NCBI GenBank assembly: GCA_000719695.1
Contig: JOHN01000041.1
Location: 9,005 to 73,004, forward strand
Source: Streptomyces sp. NRRL F-6131
GTDB lineage: Bacteria > Actinomycetota > Actinomycetes > Streptomycetales > Streptomycetaceae
Direction: 5' to 3'
Length of the DNA: 64,000 nt
This document shows, one piece after another, positions 44,307 to 53,837 of this stretch. Position 1 is the first letter of the stretch; the number at the start of each line of letters is the position of its first letter. The position numbers and the translations under genes were made by a program. The notes under the pieces are model-generated. The model saw only the letters and a program-made list of their open reading frames with translations, was not told where the DNA came from and searched no databases.

Positions 44307-44533
44307 CGCTTCGAGGAAGTGGTAAGCCTTACCCCCAAGCGGGTGCCGACGCCGAGAAGCCCCCAGGGCGATGCCAGTACCTGGCGGCGCTTCGCATCGC
44401 TGCCGCACAGGACGGTCCTCGTGCTGGGGCGAACGGGTCGCGTGGCGACGTAGCGGCCTCATGGAGCTCGGCGCATCACACTGGTCAGTCGCTGCTGCGG
44501 GGGAGCGAGGCTGAGGTACTGGGGAAGCCGGTG
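44307..44533. other. Convergent intergenic stretch
   Basis: Between tcmP and the minus-strand hydrolase gene. The only structure seen is the short palindrome GGTAAGCCTTACC about 15-20 bp after the tcmP stop. Confidence 0.4.
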
Positions 44534-45895
44534 TCATCCAGGGCCCACACTTCCGGCCGCACCACCCCCACGGCCCGCCGCGCCAGGCGGGCCCGCACGT
44601 CCTCGACCGGCCAGGTCGAGGACGTCATGATCACAACCGAATACGCTCCCTAGCAGCTTCTCGAAGGCCTTCCGGGTGGGCAGCGGGGTCGAGAGGCCAC
44701 TGCCGTTCATCGAGACAGAGAGCTGACGGCGCAGGTCGGGGCTGGTGTACAGGAAGGTGCTGAAGCCCGGGATGCCGCCCGTGTGGCCCCAAAGCTCACC
44801 GCAGTCGGTGGTGGTCCGCTCCAGGCCCAGGCCGTACCCGCCCTGGCTCTGCGGGGTGACCGTCATCATCTCGGCGAGCTGCGGCCGGGGCAGCAGCCGC
44901 CTGCCGAGCAGGGCGGTGATGAAGGTGTTGAGGTCGGCGGTGGTGGAGATCCCGGCGCCGGACGCACCCGCCATGCTCGGGTCCAGGTCCGTGACGTCCA
45001 CACGGCCGGTGGGCAGGTCGAAGTAGCCGTGCGCGTGCGGGCCGGGGACGGCCGTCTCGTGGTCGGGCATGGACGTGCCGGTCAGGCCCAGTGGGCGGAT
45101 GATGCGACGCTCCACCTCCTGCTGCCAGGTGCGGCCGGTGGTCCGCTCGATGATCTGCCCGGCCAGGATGTAGTCGGTGTTGGAGTAGTGGTAGCCCTGG
45201 CCGGGCGGGAAGTACGCCGGGTGGTTGTTGGCCAGGGCGATGAGCTGCTGCGGTGTCCAGCGGGTATAGCGGCCGGACTCCAGCCATCGTTCGAGGGAAC
45301 CGGGTGCCGTGGGGTCGAAGACGTGGTCCTCGGTGTAGTCGAACAGCCCGCTGGTGTGGTTGAGCAACTGGCGCAGGGTGATGTTCGCGCCGTTCGGCAC
45401 CGCGCCCGGCAGCAGCCGCTCTACCGGGTCGTCCAGGCCCAACCGTCCCTCGGCGACCAGTTGGAGGACGACGGTGGAGACGAAGGTCTTGGTCACGCTG
45501 CCGATCCGGAACCGGCCGGTCGCCGAAGCGGGGGCGCCGGTCGCGTAGTCGGCGGTACCGGCGGCGCCCTTCCACCGGGTGCGGCCGTACTTGCCGACCC
45601 GGGCGAGTGAGGCCGAGGCGCCGCCGGAGTCGACGATGGCCTGCACCGCGGCGTCCAGGGCCCTGGGGTCGACGTCCTTGAGCGGCCCCCGGCCGACGGC
45701 GTCCTGCGCCGGGTCCTGAGCAGCGGTCACCGTCACCACTGCGACCGGTCCCGCTGTGCCGAGAGCACCGGCCGCCGGGGCCGTCACCCCCACCAGGCCC
45801 GCGCCCGCCAGCGCGAGCGCCACCAGACGCACGGCCGGGCGGCCGCGCCGGCGCCCGCGACCGCCCGGACCCGTTCCGCCCCTGTGTTCCGCCAT
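44534..45895 (-). CDS. Secreted serine beta-lactamase-like hydrolase
   Basis: 453 aa, class C beta-lactamase/D-Ala-D-Ala carboxypeptidase fold. After a signal sequence (hydrophobic LVALALAGAGLVGVTAPA, about residues 25-45) come the active-site S-x-x-K in IGSVTKTF, the Tyr motif Y-S-N in GYHYSNTDYILAGQII, and H-T-G in LWGHTGGIPGFSTF. Also HTSGLFDY and MNGSGLSTP. The C-terminus is Gly/Ala-rich and may be a truncated extension. ATG 45895 with GAAGGTGG upstream is chosen; the longer frame starts in non-coding sequence. Acts outside the cell on D-amino-acid peptides or esters; substrate unknown. Confidence 0.87.
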   Translation of the reverse strand: MAEHRGGTGPGGRGRRRGRPAVRLVALALAGAGLVGVTAPAAGALGTAGPVAVVTVTAAQDPAQDAVGRGPLKDVDPRALDAAVQAIVDSGGASASLARVGKYGRTRWKGAAGTADYATGAPASATGRFRIGSVTKTFVSTVVLQLVAEGRLGLDDPVERLLPGAVPNGANITLRQLLNHTSGLFDYTEDHVFDPTAPGSLERWLESGRYTRWTPQQLIALANNHPAYFPPGQGYHYSNTDYILAGQIIERTTGRTWQQEVERRIIRPLGLTGTSMPDHETAVPGPHAHGYFDLPTGRVDVTDLDPSMAGASGAGISTTADLNTFITALLGRRLLPRPQLAEMMTVTPQSQGGYGLGLERTTTDCGELWGHTGGIPGFSTFLYTSPDLRRQLSVSMNGSGLSTPLPTRKAFEKLLGSVFGCDHDVLDLAGRGRAGPPGAAGRGGGAAGSVGPG

Positions 45896-46439
45896 GCCCG
45901 TCCACCTTCCCGTGTCCGTGCTAAGGGCGAATGCAACACCCCGGTGAGTTACGACAACTGACATGTTGACAGCTGACGAGCATCGGGCCGTCGGCCCACG
46001 GTCCCTACCGACTCCGACCCTGGACGTACCTTCGAACGATGGGCCGCTCCCCCTCAGGGATGAGCCACCCCCCAGGGTCGGTCAGGGGCGCTCTCGCCCG
46101 CAGAGGCCGTCAGCCGAGCGGGGTCCGGGGGCAACTGGATCGCCGCCGGCCCCGACTCCCGGGTCGACCACCTGCTCGCCGAACTCACCCTCCTCGGCGT
46201 CCGCCAACCCCGCCCCCGCCGAGCACCGCGCCGCCCTCGCCACCGACACCGCGCTCGCCCTGGACTCACCGCCCGAGCGGCGGCCGCCGGGACCGACCTG
46301 ACGATGCCGGACGCGATGTGCACCGCCGCCGCCCACCGCCTCGCTGCTCGCCGCCGACCTGCTGCCCGCCGAGGCGCCGTAGCCAGTGCCGGGTCCGCCA
46401 CGCCCTGCCGGGAGTGGCGGACCCGATCCGCTGTCGTAC
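45896..46439. other. Stretch without an intact gene
   Basis: Upstream of the serine hydrolase gene is a short promoter-sized region, then 46040-46440, which looks like scrambled coding DNA. It joins the primase/polymerase remnant and gives no family match. Confidence 0.35.
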
Positions 46440-46777
46440 TCGGCGTCACCCGTGGTGGCGGTCGCAGCGCAGGAAGCCGGCACAGTCGCATTCGTCAGTG
46501 CGGGTCCCGGGCAGCGCCGCCGCGAACTCGAGCAGGGAGACCACCACGCCCTGGGCACGGTGGACGTCGCAGGCCAGGAAGCCGAGCTGGCCCGGCAGGC
46601 GACGCCGATGTTGTCGCCCTCGCGCCGCCGCCGGCGGACCTCGTCCGGGTCGGTCCAGCATCGCGTGCTCCAGCCGCCGGTGGCGGGACGGCGGGCGCCG
46701 GGCGGCAGGGCGAAGACCGCCAGGCCCCGCCCGGCGAGGTCGACGGCCGCGTCCGTGGTCGGTGCCGCCGCAGGCTC
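46440..46777 (-). pseudogene. Remnant of a bifunctional DNA primase/polymerase gene
   Basis: The minus strand reads AAVDLAGRGLAVFALPPGAR, then WSTRCWTDPDEVRRRRREGDNIGVACRAS. This is the N-terminal entry of Prim-Pol domain proteins (LAxxGLAVFPLPPG...DPDxVxxxxxxGxNIGVxCR). It continues in another frame (QGVVVSLLEFAAALPGTRTDECDCAGFLRC) before fading. Its 5' end is fused directly to the IS30 remnant at about 46778, so the element probably landed at or near the gene start and both decayed. Confidence 0.7.
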
Positions 46778-47335
46778 AGCAGATATGGTGTCCCGCAGAG
46801 CCTGGCAGATCTGCTCCGGACTCCACTTCCGGTCCAGGTGGTTCTGGATGAAGTCCCTCAGCTCCGGGTTCTGTCCGATCTTGCCTGGCTTCGGGCGCGG
46901 GCGTCGTTGCTCGGCCCGCCGGTGCGCGGCATGCGGCCGGTAGGCCCATCGGGAGGCGTCCCCGCGCAAAGGCATGCCGTTGCGGCGTATCTCGCGACTG
47001 ATCGTGGACGGCCTGCGGCCCGGCTCGGAAGCGATCGCGCGGATGCTCGCATACTCCCGCAGCCGATCGGCTATGTGGATGCGGTCCTCCTCCCGCAGGT
47101 AGCGGGACGGGCCGGGAGCCGGTACCTCCACGCGAATGGGAGGTACCGGCTTCCGCCCGTTGGGTGGCGAGTGCCATCCGTTGCGCCACCGCTTGCCGGT
47201 CCGCAGGTTGACACCCACGATCCGGCACGCTTCCGCGCTGCTGCAGCCCTGCTGCATGAGCTGGAAGTATGCCTCCCGCTCACGCGTCAGCCGACGCCCT
47301 CTGCCGGTCCGGTCCTCCCGGATCTCGAAGTCCAT
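46778..47335 (-). pseudogene. Truncated IS30-family transposase
   Basis: From ATG 47335 about 185 codons read M-D-F-E-I-R-E-D-R, then a helix-turn-helix region (YFQLMQQGCSSAEACRIVGVNLRTGKRWRNGW), a second HTH (IRAIASEPGRRPSTISREIRRN) and the block KIGQNPELRDFIQNHLDRKWSPEQICQALR. These are the N-terminal landmarks of IS30 transposases. The DDE catalytic half is missing and the frame runs into the Prim-Pol remnant. Confidence 0.85.
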
Positions 47336-47404
47336 CGCACCCCTTGAGCTGGGGTGTTGCAACGACCGATAGAGCCCAAGATGATTCTCTGGGGCGCGCA
47401 CCGG

Positions 47405-48412
47405 TCAGCGTTCCCGCCCGGCGATCGCGGTGGCGAGGGCCCGCAGTTCCCGCCCGGCACGCTCGTTCATGAGGTCGGTGAGCAGCTTGGTGGACCGGTC
47501 CCGTTGGGCAGCGGCGTGGTTGGTGGCCCATGCCCGTCCGCCTGCCTGTTCCACCAGGTGGGCGAGTTCCTCGGGGCCAGCACTGCTGTCGCTCCGGTAG
47601 CGCGAGCGGAGCAGGCGGCCGGCTGTGGTTCCGGAGTTGAGGGCGGCGACGACGGGCAGGCTCTTCTTGCGGGCGGCGAGGTCGGCACCGACTGGTTTGC
47701 CGGTGCGGTCCTGGGTGCCCCAGATGCCGAGCAGGTCGTCGGTGAGCTGGAAGGCGAGGCCGACGGCCCGCCCGAAGCGGTCGAGTGCGTCGACGGTCTC
47801 GGGTGGCGCGCCGGCGGTCAGGGCTCCGAGCGCGCAGGCGCAGCCGAGCAGTGCGCCGGTCTTGGCCTCGGCCATGGCCAGGCACGATTCCAGGCTCACC
47901 TCGTCCAGGTTCTCGAACGCGAGGTCGGCGTGCTGGCCTTCGCACAGCTCGGCGACGCACGCGGCGAGCCTCGTGCTCCCCTCGATACCGACCGGCCCGA
48001 CGAGCGGGAACGCCGCGGCCTGCAGGGCGTCACCTGCAAGCAGCGCATCGGCGGTCCCGAAGATCGTCCAGGCGGTGGGGCGGTGGCGACGCAGCCTGTC
48101 ACGGTCCATGACGTCGTCGTGGAGCAGGGTGAAGTTGTGCACCAGTTCCACCGCTGCGGCGGTGCTGAGGACCTCTTCGGCGGGCGCGTCGCCGACGGCG
48201 CGGGCCGAGGCCAGGACGAATGCGGGTCGTACCGCCTTGCGTGGGGGCAGGGCGGACGCGGGACTGTTGTCAGGGTCCCACCAGCCCAGGTGGTAGCCGG
48301 CGACCAGCCGCATGCGCGGGGGGAGCGCGTCCACGGCTGCCCGCAGGAACGGTTCGATGCTCGACCTGGCGTGGGCCGTCAGTTCGGCGGTGGGGTGGAT
48401 GGCAGGGGGCAC
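47405..48412 (-). CDS. Polyprenyl diphosphate synthase
   Basis: 335-aa trans-isoprenyl diphosphate synthase that condenses IPP with an allylic diphosphate to give the chain used by the neighbouring terpene synthase. First Asp-rich motif: LLHDDVMDRD (DDxxD); second: FQLTDDLLGIWG. Also the R-R-H-R-P-T-A-W region and LVHNFTLLHDD. GTG 48412 with AGGAGA four bases upstream is chosen; its start overlaps the end of the P450 gene by 34 bp, so it is translationally linked to it. Last gene of the terpenoid operon. Product chain length (C10 to C20) cannot be fixed; Phe and Thr just before DDVMD suggest a short to medium chain. Confidence 0.9.
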   Translation of the reverse strand: MPPAIHPTAELTAHARSSIEPFLRAAVDALPPRMRLVAGYHLGWWDPDNSPASALPPRKAVRPAFVLASARAVGDAPAEEVLSTAAAVELVHNFTLLHDDVMDRDRLRRHRPTAWTIFGTADALLAGDALQAAAFPLVGPVGIEGSTRLAACVAELCEGQHADLAFENLDEVSLESCLAMAEAKTGALLGCACALGALTAGAPPETVDALDRFGRAVGLAFQLTDDLLGIWGTQDRTGKPVGADLAARKKSLPVVAALNSGTTAGRLLRSRYRSDSSAGPEELAHLVEQAGGRAWATNHAAAQRDRSTKLLTDLMNERAGRELRALATAIAGRER

Positions 48413-49779
48413 GTGTCTCCTTCCGTGGTCGCGGACGCCCCCTCGCGGGGGTGGATCCGCAGGCGCAGGCGGCGGGGATGCAGGCTCAGGCTCGGCCGGG
48501 GGGACGGGTTTGATCCGGGGGCCGGCGCGAACCGCCAGTGCTGCAGGATCACGTTGAGGGCGATGGATGCCTCGGTGAGGCCGAAGACGTCCCCGATGCA
48601 CTTGCGGGCGCCGACGGAGAAGGGCATGAAGGCATCCCGCTGTTCACGGGTGGTCCGACCGGGGAGCCATCGGTCCGGGTCGAAGGTGTCGGGCGCGGGG
48701 AAGGCCGCGGGGTCGCGGTGGAGCGCCGCGATGCAGAAGTAGACGTCCGCACCTGCGGGCAGCAGGTGGCCGCCGAGTTCGGTGGTGTGCTTGGTCGTGC
48801 GGCTGAGGAGCCAGACCGGTGGGTAGAGCCGCAGGGCCTCGGTGAGGGTGCGTCGCAGGCACGGGAGCCCGGCGAGGCCGTCGTACGTGGGAGTCCGGGG
48901 CCCGAGCGTGCCGTCGATCTCGGCCTGGAGTTCGGCGTACCGGACGGGGTGGGTCACCAGCAGGTGCAGCGTCCAGGCCAACAGCGCGGCGGTGGTGTCG
49001 GTGCCGCCGGTGATGAACTCCCAGACGTTGGCGCGCACGAGCGCCCCGTCCATCAGGTCGGACGCCTCGGGTGCCAGCATCAGGGAGACGAGGTCCTGGT
49101 GAGGGTCGTCGGTGCCCCTGGCGGCGACGATCTCGGCGATGGCCCGGTCGGTGCGCCGCTTGGCGCGGTCGTAGCGGCGGTTGGCGGGCAGCGGGATCCT
49201 GGAGGCCCAGGGGATCGCCGCGCGGACGGCGATGCCGCGAAGGGAGACGGGCAGGTCGCTCTGCATCTGTTCCAGGGCGCGCTGGGAGACGGGGTCGGTG
49301 AGGAGGCCGTCGGCGAGGGCGGCGGTGGTCAGGCGGCTCATCTCCTCGGAGACGTCGAGGATCTGGCCCGGCTTCCAGGCACGGATGTGGTCGACCGTCC
49401 GCCGGGCCGTCACCTGCGCGTACCGTGGCATCAGGTTCGTGCGGAAGGCCGGCTGCAGTAGTGGCCTCATCCTGTGGTGCAGGGCTGCCGGGCACTTCGC
49501 CAGACCGTTGCCCACCTCCGCGATCAGGGCGTCGAAAACGGGGCCGCCCTTGTCGAAGGAGCCGGCCGGGTCGAGCAGCAACTGCCGTACCAGCGGTATC
49601 GAGTTGACCACATAGCCGGTCCGGGGCCCCAGTCCGATGCGGACAACCGGGCCGAACTCGGCCAGGCCCTGGAAGAAGCCGAGCGGGTTCGTGGCCATCG
49701 GGATCAGGTGGCCGAGCAGGGGGAGACGACCGGGCGCGTACGGCACGGTGTCGGCGGGTTCGCGCGAGGTGCGGGGCAC
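48379..49779 (-). CDS. Cytochrome P450
   Basis: 466-aa heme monooxygenase. I-helix oxygen-activation motif FITGGTDTTAALLAW; K-helix E-x-x-R in TLTEALRLYPPVW; PERF-type DPDRWLP; heme loop F-S-V-G-A-R-K-C-I-G with the Cys thiolate. The N-terminus is soluble, without a membrane anchor, and opens VPYAPGRLPLLGHL, as in the terpene-associated actinobacterial P450s (CYP170/CYP107-like in style; the exact family is not called). It lies 15 bp after the methyltransferase gene and overlaps the polyprenyl synthase start. Likely oxidises the terpene hydrocarbon. Confidence 0.92.
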   Translation of the reverse strand: MPRTSREPADTVPYAPGRLPLLGHLIPMATNPLGFFQGLAEFGPVVRIGLGPRTGYVVNSIPLVRQLLLDPAGSFDKGGPVFDALIAEVGNGLAKCPAALHHRMRPLLQPAFRTNLMPRYAQVTARRTVDHIRAWKPGQILDVSEEMSRLTTAALADGLLTDPVSQRALEQMQSDLPVSLRGIAVRAAIPWASRIPLPANRRYDRAKRRTDRAIAEIVAARGTDDPHQDLVSLMLAPEASDLMDGALVRANVWEFITGGTDTTAALLAWTLHLLVTHPVRYAELQAEIDGTLGPRTPTYDGLAGLPCLRRTLTEALRLYPPVWLLSRTTKHTTELGGHLLPAGADVYFCIAALHRDPAAFPAPDTFDPDRWLPGRTTREQRDAFMPFSVGARKCIGDVFGLTEASIALNVILQHWRFAPAPGSNPSPRPSLSLHPRRLRLRIHPREGASATTEGDTCPLPSTPPPN

Positions 49780-49794
49780 GATGTCCGTTCCTTG

Positions 49795-50619
49795 CTACGC
49801 GCGGCGGGCGGTCACGAGCGCGTAGCCGACGGCGGGCAGTGCCCCGAACGCGTCGAGGACGTCCGCGCCGGCGGCGAGCCGCCGGCCCTCCGCCCCCGGT
49901 GAATCGGCCGCCGCACGCAGGAAGGCGGCGAGGTGCCCGTAGGTCGCCCTGACGTTCTCGCTGATGTCACTGAGGGCGTCCAGGATCCAGCCGGAGAGCG
50001 CCAGGTCGCGCTCGAACCGGGACATCGGAGTGAAGTCGGCGACCTGGAAGAGCTGCGCGGTCGCGGCGAGCGTGTCCTCGGCCGCGCCGGCGGGCGGCGG
50101 CTCCCGGAGGCAGACGTCGGCGATCACGAGCGGGCCCCCGGGGCGGACCACACGTGCGGCCTCGCGAAGGACGGCGAGCCGGTCGGGCATGTGCAGCAGG
50201 GACTCGATGGCCCAGGCGCCGGCGAAGGATCCGTCGTCGAACGGCAGTCGCGCGGCGTCGGCGATCCGGAACTCGACCCGGTCGGCCAGCCCGGCCTTCT
50301 GCGCCGCTGTCACGGCGAGGTCACGTTGGTGGGCGCTGACCGTGATGCCCGTGACCCTCGCGGCGGTGGCCCGGGCGATCTGCAGGGCGGGGCCACCGGT
50401 ACCGCAGCCGATGTCGAGCAGCCCGTCGTCCGGGAGCACGCCGAGGCGTTCACCGACCATCGTGGTCAGCCGGGCCGCGGCCGTCTCCATCGGAGCGGCC
50501 TCGTGCGGATCCCAGTAGCCGACGTGGATGCTGCCGCCGAGGGCCTCGACGAAGACGTCGGTCATCCGGTCGTACATCGCGGCGACATCGCCGCTACCGG
50601 GCTGGAACGGGCTGCTCAT
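49795..50619 (-). CDS. Class I SAM-dependent methyltransferase
   Basis: 274-aa Rossmann-fold methyltransferase. SAM motif I LLDIGCGTGGPALQIA (about residues 67-82), motif post-I VTGITVSAHQ, FRIADAARLPF, and the later LREAARVVRPGGPLVIADV. The N-terminal cap (YDRMTDVFVEALGGSIHVGYWD) resembles EryG/RebM-like and other small-molecule methyltransferases. It could methylate an isoprenoid diphosphate or a hydroxyl made by the P450. ATGA overlap with the second methyltransferase gene. Which of the two methylates carbon is not decidable by eye. Confidence 0.88.
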   Translation of the reverse strand: MSSPFQPGSGDVAAMYDRMTDVFVEALGGSIHVGYWDPHEAAPMETAAARLTTMVGERLGVLPDDGLLDIGCGTGGPALQIARATAARVTGITVSAHQRDLAVTAAQKAGLADRVEFRIADAARLPFDDGSFAGAWAIESLLHMPDRLAVLREAARVVRPGGPLVIADVCLREPPPAGAAEDTLAATAQLFQVADFTPMSRFERDLALSGWILDALSDISENVRATYGHLAAFLRAAADSPGAEGRRLAAGADVLDAFGALPAVGYALVTARRA

Positions 50620-51578
50620 CGCGGGAACCCCTGCCTGGACGAGCCGAAACGGCGGGTGATGATGCTGTAGACGGACGCCTTGTCCTCGTCGAGGGACACG
50701 GAGAAGCTGGCGGCCATCTCGCGCAGTTCCCTGATGGGGCCGGTGACGCCGTCGGGAAAGCTCCGCTCGATGTTGAGGCGGACCTTCTGGAACCAGTGGA
50801 CGACCTCCGCGTTGGAGGGCATGATCCGCATGTCCGCCAGGACCAGGCCGTGCTGCTCCAGCACGTGGGCGAAGTAGCCGGGGCTCTTGCGGTTGCCGCA
50901 GGCCAGGCGGTCGGTGGAGTCCGGGATCGCCGAGTGATAGCCCGCGAGGTCTCCCTTGTAGAGGGTGTCGGAGATGATCACCGTGCCGCCGGGCCGCACG
51001 CGTTCGGCGACGGTGGCGACGGAGGTCTCGAACACGTCGTTGAGGAAGTGGGTGTAGACGCCGCGGACGACGGCGAGGTCGTACCGCGGCTCAGGCTCGG
51101 GAATCAGGTCGATGTCCTGGCCGTCGCACAGGTAGAGGTTGATCCGTCCGGCCAGGCCGTCGGCGGCGATCTTCTCGGCGGCGTACTCCAGTTGACGGCC
51201 GCTGATGTTGACGGCGTCGATCCGGTCGCACTCGGGGAAGCGCTTGGCGAGGTAGCGGGACAGGGAGCCCCAGCCGCACCCCACGTCCAGGATCCGCCGC
51301 ACCGGCGCGCGGTCCGCGTGGGTGAGGCCGGCGAGCTCCAACTGGCGGTCGAAGTGGCGCACTTCGGAGGGGCCGACGGAGCCGGCGGTGGGTCCTTCGG
51401 CGAGCTCCGCCTCGTCGAACAGCCCGAACTGGAAGAGCAGGTTGTCCGGGCCGAGCGCCTTCTCCCACATCCATGGCGGGTCGTCGTAGGTGTGGACGAC
51501 CTTTGCACGGTAGGGGTCCGGGCGGGAGCTCGGTATCTCGGTGATGGCGGGGCGGGCGAGCGGAGTCACTCGGGTCAT
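50616..51578 (-). CDS. Cyclopropane-synthase-like SAM methyltransferase (candidate prenyl C-methyltransferase)
   Basis: 320 aa. Motif I ILDVGCGWGSLSRYLAKRFP (about residues 97-116) has the GCGWG form of cyclopropane fatty-acid synthases and of prenyl-diphosphate C-methyltransferases (GPP methyltransferase, SodC type), which methylate alkene carbons. Other blocks: YDDPPWMWEKALGPDNLLFQFGLFD, VNISGRQLEYAAEKI, VRGVYTHFLND, ERVRPGGTVIISDTLY. ATG 51578 overlaps the region of the terpene synthase stop with one base between (TGA-C-ATG). Being next to the cyclase, it is the best candidate to add a methyl group to the diphosphate before cyclisation. Confidence 0.87.
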   Translation of the reverse strand: MTRVTPLARPAITEIPSSRPDPYRAKVVHTYDDPPWMWEKALGPDNLLFQFGLFDEAELAEGPTAGSVGPSEVRHFDRQLELAGLTHADRAPVRRILDVGCGWGSLSRYLAKRFPECDRIDAVNISGRQLEYAAEKIAADGLAGRINLYLCDGQDIDLIPEPEPRYDLAVVRGVYTHFLNDVFETSVATVAERVRPGGTVIISDTLYKGDLAGYHSAIPDSTDRLACGNRKSPGYFAHVLEQHGLVLADMRIMPSNAEVVHWFQKVRLNIERSFPDGVTGPIRELREMAASFSVSLDEDKASVYSIITRRFGSSRQGFPR

Positions 51579-51579
51579 G

Positions 51580-52701
51580 TCAGGCTCCCCGGTTCGGGGA
51601 GGTGCGGTGGGAGCGCCCGGGGTCGTGCTGCCACCACCAGGCGATCGAGGGGATCGGGAGCGGCTCCGCATTGTCGAGGGCGGCCGGCGGGTCCTCGGTC
51701 AGGTCGCCGCCGACGAACGTGCGGGCCCCGCCGCCGGTGCCCGAGGTGGAGTTGTAGCGCTTGTTCGAGCAGTACCAGGCCAGCCCACCGGAGACGTAGT
51801 GGTCCAGGCCCGTGATGTAGTCCGTGAGACCTTGGGACGCCTGCCGGGCGACGTCGCGCGAGAGCCGCAGGTACAGGCCCATGACCCGGTTCCGGTAGTC
51901 CGTGCCGATCTCGACCGCGTCCTGCGGAGAGCAGGAGAACTCGCGCATGATGGTCGCCACCAGGTTGTGGCCCTTGCTCCGGCTGCGGGCCCGTTCCTTG
52001 GTGTAGGAGAAGAAGTCGCTGTCCCAGGTGCCCAGGGTGGCGGCCATCTCCAGGACCGCGCTGAACCTGTGGTCGGCCAGCTCGGCCTCCGTGACCTCGA
52101 GGTTCGGGACGATGCAGGCGAAGGTCGGGAAGGTCATGCCGCCGCCGCCGTAGAGACGGTGGATGACGTAGTCGTTGAGCGAGGGCTGGGTGGAGACCTG
52201 CTTCCACATCTCGATCCAGAAGTAGCCGCGCTGCCATTCGGCGAAGCGTCGGCCGACGAGCGGCGAGGCGTACCGGTCGAGTCGCCTGCGGATGTCGCGG
52301 ATCGCCATCGCGTACCGGTCGGACTCGTCGATGGGCAGGTCCGGGGACTCGATCGCGCGTTGCATGCGGCTGGAGGCCACGATGTGCTCGGCGGGTCGCA
52401 GGCTGGTGGGGCCCTCGTCGCAGTACTCGTCGTCATAGGCGAACGCCCAGAGCATGTAGTCGCTGGACACCTGCAGCAGTTCGTTCGAGCCGTAGGGGTA
52501 CAGGATGGCCGCCAGGCGACCGCATTCGGCGTCGATCAGACGTCGGCGCTGGGTCGGGGTCCAGTACAGCCCGAATTCGTCCATGAAGTCGACGGTGCCG
52601 ACTTCGGCCGCGGCGAGGTGCGGATGGGTACTGACGGGGAACGGGCAGTAGAACGGGGGTAGTTCGAGCCGGGTGAACCCAGGGTCGGTGCCGGTGGTCA
52701 T
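51580..52701 (-). CDS. Class I terpene synthase with variant NSE triad
   Basis: 373-aa bacterial class I terpene cyclase. Asp-rich motif D90-D-E-Y-C-D95; pyrophosphate-sensor Arg182 in SLNDYVIHRLYGGGG; NSE region T-W-D-S-D-F-F-S-Y-T-K-E with S228, S232 and E236 (Asn expected at the first); R315-Y316 near the end. Arg182 lies exactly 46 residues before S228, the usual spacing, which supports the alignment and the Asn-to-Ser reading. ATG 52701 with GAAAGGAAG upstream. It resembles 2-methylisoborneol/methylated-terpene cyclases more than geosmin synthase. It presumably cyclises a methylated prenyl diphosphate; the product is unknown. Confidence 0.9.
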   Translation of the reverse strand: MTTGTDPGFTRLELPPFYCPFPVSTHPHLAAAEVGTVDFMDEFGLYWTPTQRRRLIDAECGRLAAILYPYGSNELLQVSSDYMLWAFAYDDEYCDEGPTSLRPAEHIVASSRMQRAIESPDLPIDESDRYAMAIRDIRRRLDRYASPLVGRRFAEWQRGYFWIEMWKQVSTQPSLNDYVIHRLYGGGGMTFPTFACIVPNLEVTEAELADHRFSAVLEMAATLGTWDSDFFSYTKERARSRSKGHNLVATIMREFSCSPQDAVEIGTDYRNRVMGLYLRLSRDVARQASQGLTDYITGLDHYVSGGLAWYCSNKRYNSTSGTGGGARTFVGGDLTEDPPAALDNAEPLPIPSIAWWWQHDPGRSHRTSPNRGA

Positions 52702-52718
52702 GCGCGCTTCCTTTCGGT

Positions 52719-53833
<1,115 letters not shown>

Positions 53834-53837
<4 letters not shown>

